Positions 62,491 through 64,000 of a stretch of DNA of 64,000 bases are shown one piece after another. The position numbers and the translations under genes are program-made. The stretch lies in NCBI RefSeq assembly GCF_036711975.1, contig NC_091973.1, positions 1,860,001-1,924,000 of the forward strand, given 5' to 3'. A model generated the notes under the pieces. The model searched no databases. It was not told the DNA's origin and worked only from the letters and a program-made list of their open reading frames with translations. The DNA comes from Onthophagus taurus (Eukaryota > Arthropoda > Insecta > Coleoptera > Scarabaeidae). Position 1 is the stretch's first letter; each line of letters opens with the position of its first letter.

Positions 62491-62764
62491 CATAAATTTC
62501 AAGCAGGATCACACTCAGAATTCCAAATAACATCATTAACAACTTATAAGACTACGAATTCAGCAAATTTTTATATTTTTCAACAAAAGTGAGCTTTTTT
62601 AAGTAATATTAAGTGTGGAGCATCATTTTATCATATCTCCAGTCAGTATTCGAGATATCTGTTGTGACAATTAAAATCAAACACTCTATATGTTAATATA
62701 GAAGCTAGAATAGTATACATATTTATTTAATTAGGTAATTTTGAATTTAAAATGACGATAAAGA
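62491..62764. other. Satellite-B remnant and promoter-proximal DNA
   Basis: 62525-62580 (ACATCATTAACAACTTATAA, then GAATTCAGCAAATTTTTATA) is a decayed piece of the monomer found at 55560-57960. The rest is AT-rich and precedes the PEBP gene. Confidence 0.6.
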
Positions 62765-62900
62765 ATGGGTCAAGTTGAGAAAACGCGTGATTGTTGTAAA
62801 TACGCATGCGTGATAACACACCGGCGTACTTTGTATTATTCGAGCAGTGTGGCGATAGCAAAGGCAACCAGTAACAGCGATAACCGGAAAGATATTCTAG
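62765..62900 (+). other. Probable 5' non-coding exon of the PEBP gene
   Basis: GC-richer sequence ending in CTAG|GTAAGC (donor GT at 62901). It can splice to the acceptor CTTTTAG at 63011-63012, one base before the ATG at 63014. A second donor (GTAAGT at ~62971) is possible. The transcription start is not known. Confidence 0.5.
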
Positions 62901-63013
62901 GTAAGCTATTTATAACTAATTATTTTGAGTTATTCGTGTTAACTAACAATCCACACGGTAACTTAAACGGTAAGTGTTCGTAAAAATCATCGTTTCTATA
63001 TCGTACTTTTAGC

Positions 63014-63666
63014 ATGTTTGCACTTAGACGACCGGCATTTGTAAGACATTTTTCTGCACTAGTTAAAAACATGGAAAAGTTGGAAGTTGTCCCCGATGTT
63101 ATCGATCAAGTTCCCAAGGAAGTCTGCAAGGTATAATTAACACGAATCGAATTTAATTTCTGAATTAAGTATGTCTATTTGGTTTCAAGGTTAGCTATCC
63201 AAGTGGTGTCAAGGTTGATCTTGGGAACGTTTTGACGCCGACTCAAGTTAAAGACATTCCAAACGTGGAATGGACAGCCGATGATAGCGCTTTATACACC
63301 GTTTGCATGACGGATCCGGATGCTCCAAGTCGCAAAGAACCGAAATTTCGCGAATGGCATCATTGGTTAGTGGGAAACGTTCCCGGAGCTAACATTTCTA
63401 AAGGAGAGACTTTATCTCAATACGTCGGATCTGGACCGCCTCAAGGAACCGGATTACACCGTTACGTTTTTTTGATTTACAAACAAAATGGAAAATTAAA
63501 TTTTGATGAACAGAGACTTACAAACACTTCAGGGGATAATAGAGGATGCTTTTCAATCAAAAAATTTGCCGAAAAATATCAATTGGGTCAACCTGTCGCT
63601 GGTAATTTTTATCAAGCCGAATGGGACGATTACGTTCCTATTTTGTACAAACAATTGGGCGGATAA
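63014..63666 (+). CDS. Phosphatidylethanolamine-binding protein (PEBP/RKIP family)
   Basis: Exons 63014-63130 and 63190-63666 join in phase 0 (GTATAA donor, TTTCAAG acceptor) to give 197 residues. The PEBP core is clear: the ligand-site block [20 protein letters not shown], then [18 protein letters not shown] and [20 protein letters not shown]. From family knowledge, these residues form the phospholipid/phosphate pocket. The first 19 residues ([18 protein letters not shown]) are basic, without acidic residues, and resemble a mitochondrial targeting leader. Met20 (63071) would give the usual ~178-residue cytosolic form. AATAAA at 63676-63681 is the probable polyadenylation signal. The assignment to PEBP is firm; the Raf-inhibitor role is not implied. 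Confidence 0.94.
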
Positions 63667-64000
63667 ATATTAAAAAATAAAACTTTGTAATATTATAGCA
63701 TGATATTACTGAAATACATTTTTGTTAAGTAATCTTATCTTGTTGTTATCTGTTTAAAACGAGAAAGAAAATAAAACCAAATTTATTTTATCCTTATAAT
63801 AAATTTTTACTTTTGAAACTTTTTTATATTACATAGACTGGAATTATCGTACACGTAAAAAATGTCGTAATCAGTTTACGAAGATATGCTAAATTTTAAG
63901 TACGTCCCAAACGTCCGAACGAGACGCGTTGTGCAGAACTGCTACCAATGTAAAAAAGCGAAACCATTTCGAAAAATATACAATATATCCCCACTAATAT
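63667..64000 (+). other. PEBP 3' UTR and downstream flank
   Basis: After the polyadenylation signal the sequence is AT-rich. The last ~150 bases are more GC-mixed and may belong to the next gene, but nothing can be named. Confidence 0.4.

Overview
The window is nuclear DNA of an insect, most likely a beetle (order inferred, not proven). It is AT-rich, has many 50-70 nt introns with GT..AG borders, carries a complete para-type voltage-gated sodium channel gene, and is loaded with satellites and DNA-transposon remains. There are no bacterial features.

Layout. 1-2430: the last two coding exons and 3' UTR of a CSPG4/kon-tiki type proteoglycan (+). 2431-11610: about 54 tandem copies of a ~171 bp satellite with nested higher-order structure. 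11960-18386: probable 5' non-coding exon and a ~1014 aa ten-finger C2H2 zinc-finger protein (+). 18387-25830: long non-coding stretch containing a 985 bp element with 18 bp inverted ends and seven internal hairpin units. 25834-28294: a Tc1/mariner-superfamily transposon with ~415 bp inverted repeats, a TA duplication and a frameshifted transposase. 29020-32640: SLC41-type Mg2+ transporter (+). 35500-47537: para (-), which I resolved into 20 constitutive coding exons plus one 33 nt optional microexon, 2036 or 2047 aa. 48740-49150: GC island, probably the para promoter/5' UTR. 50650-54706: the ER-stress eIF2alpha kinase PEK/PERK (+), with a 180 bp satellite in an intron. 55435-57960: 792 bp composite tandem repeats. 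58981-60027: a second, kinase-domain-only PEK-like gene (+). 60798-62490: tandem array of a 223 bp foldback element. 63014-63666: a PEBP-family protein with a mitochondrial-type leader (+).

The genes are independent eukaryotic transcription units, not an operon. The one functional pairing is PEK and its downstream kinase-only relative, which looks like a local duplication of the PEK last exon that has gained its own start codon and 51 nt intron. A kinase without the ER luminal sensor and membrane anchor would be an untethered PEK-like kinase. This is the most interesting gene-level observation.

The second theme is satellite birth. A GC-rich palindrome (stem CGGCCGAC/GTCGGCCG) sits in AT-rich DNA at 14.4, 50.0, 55.5, 56.1, 56.9, 57.7 and 60.8-62.5 kb. 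It occurs as single copies, as head-to-head foldbacks, as part of a 792 bp tandem unit and as a 223 bp array, so several stages of transposon-to-satellite conversion may be visible in one window.
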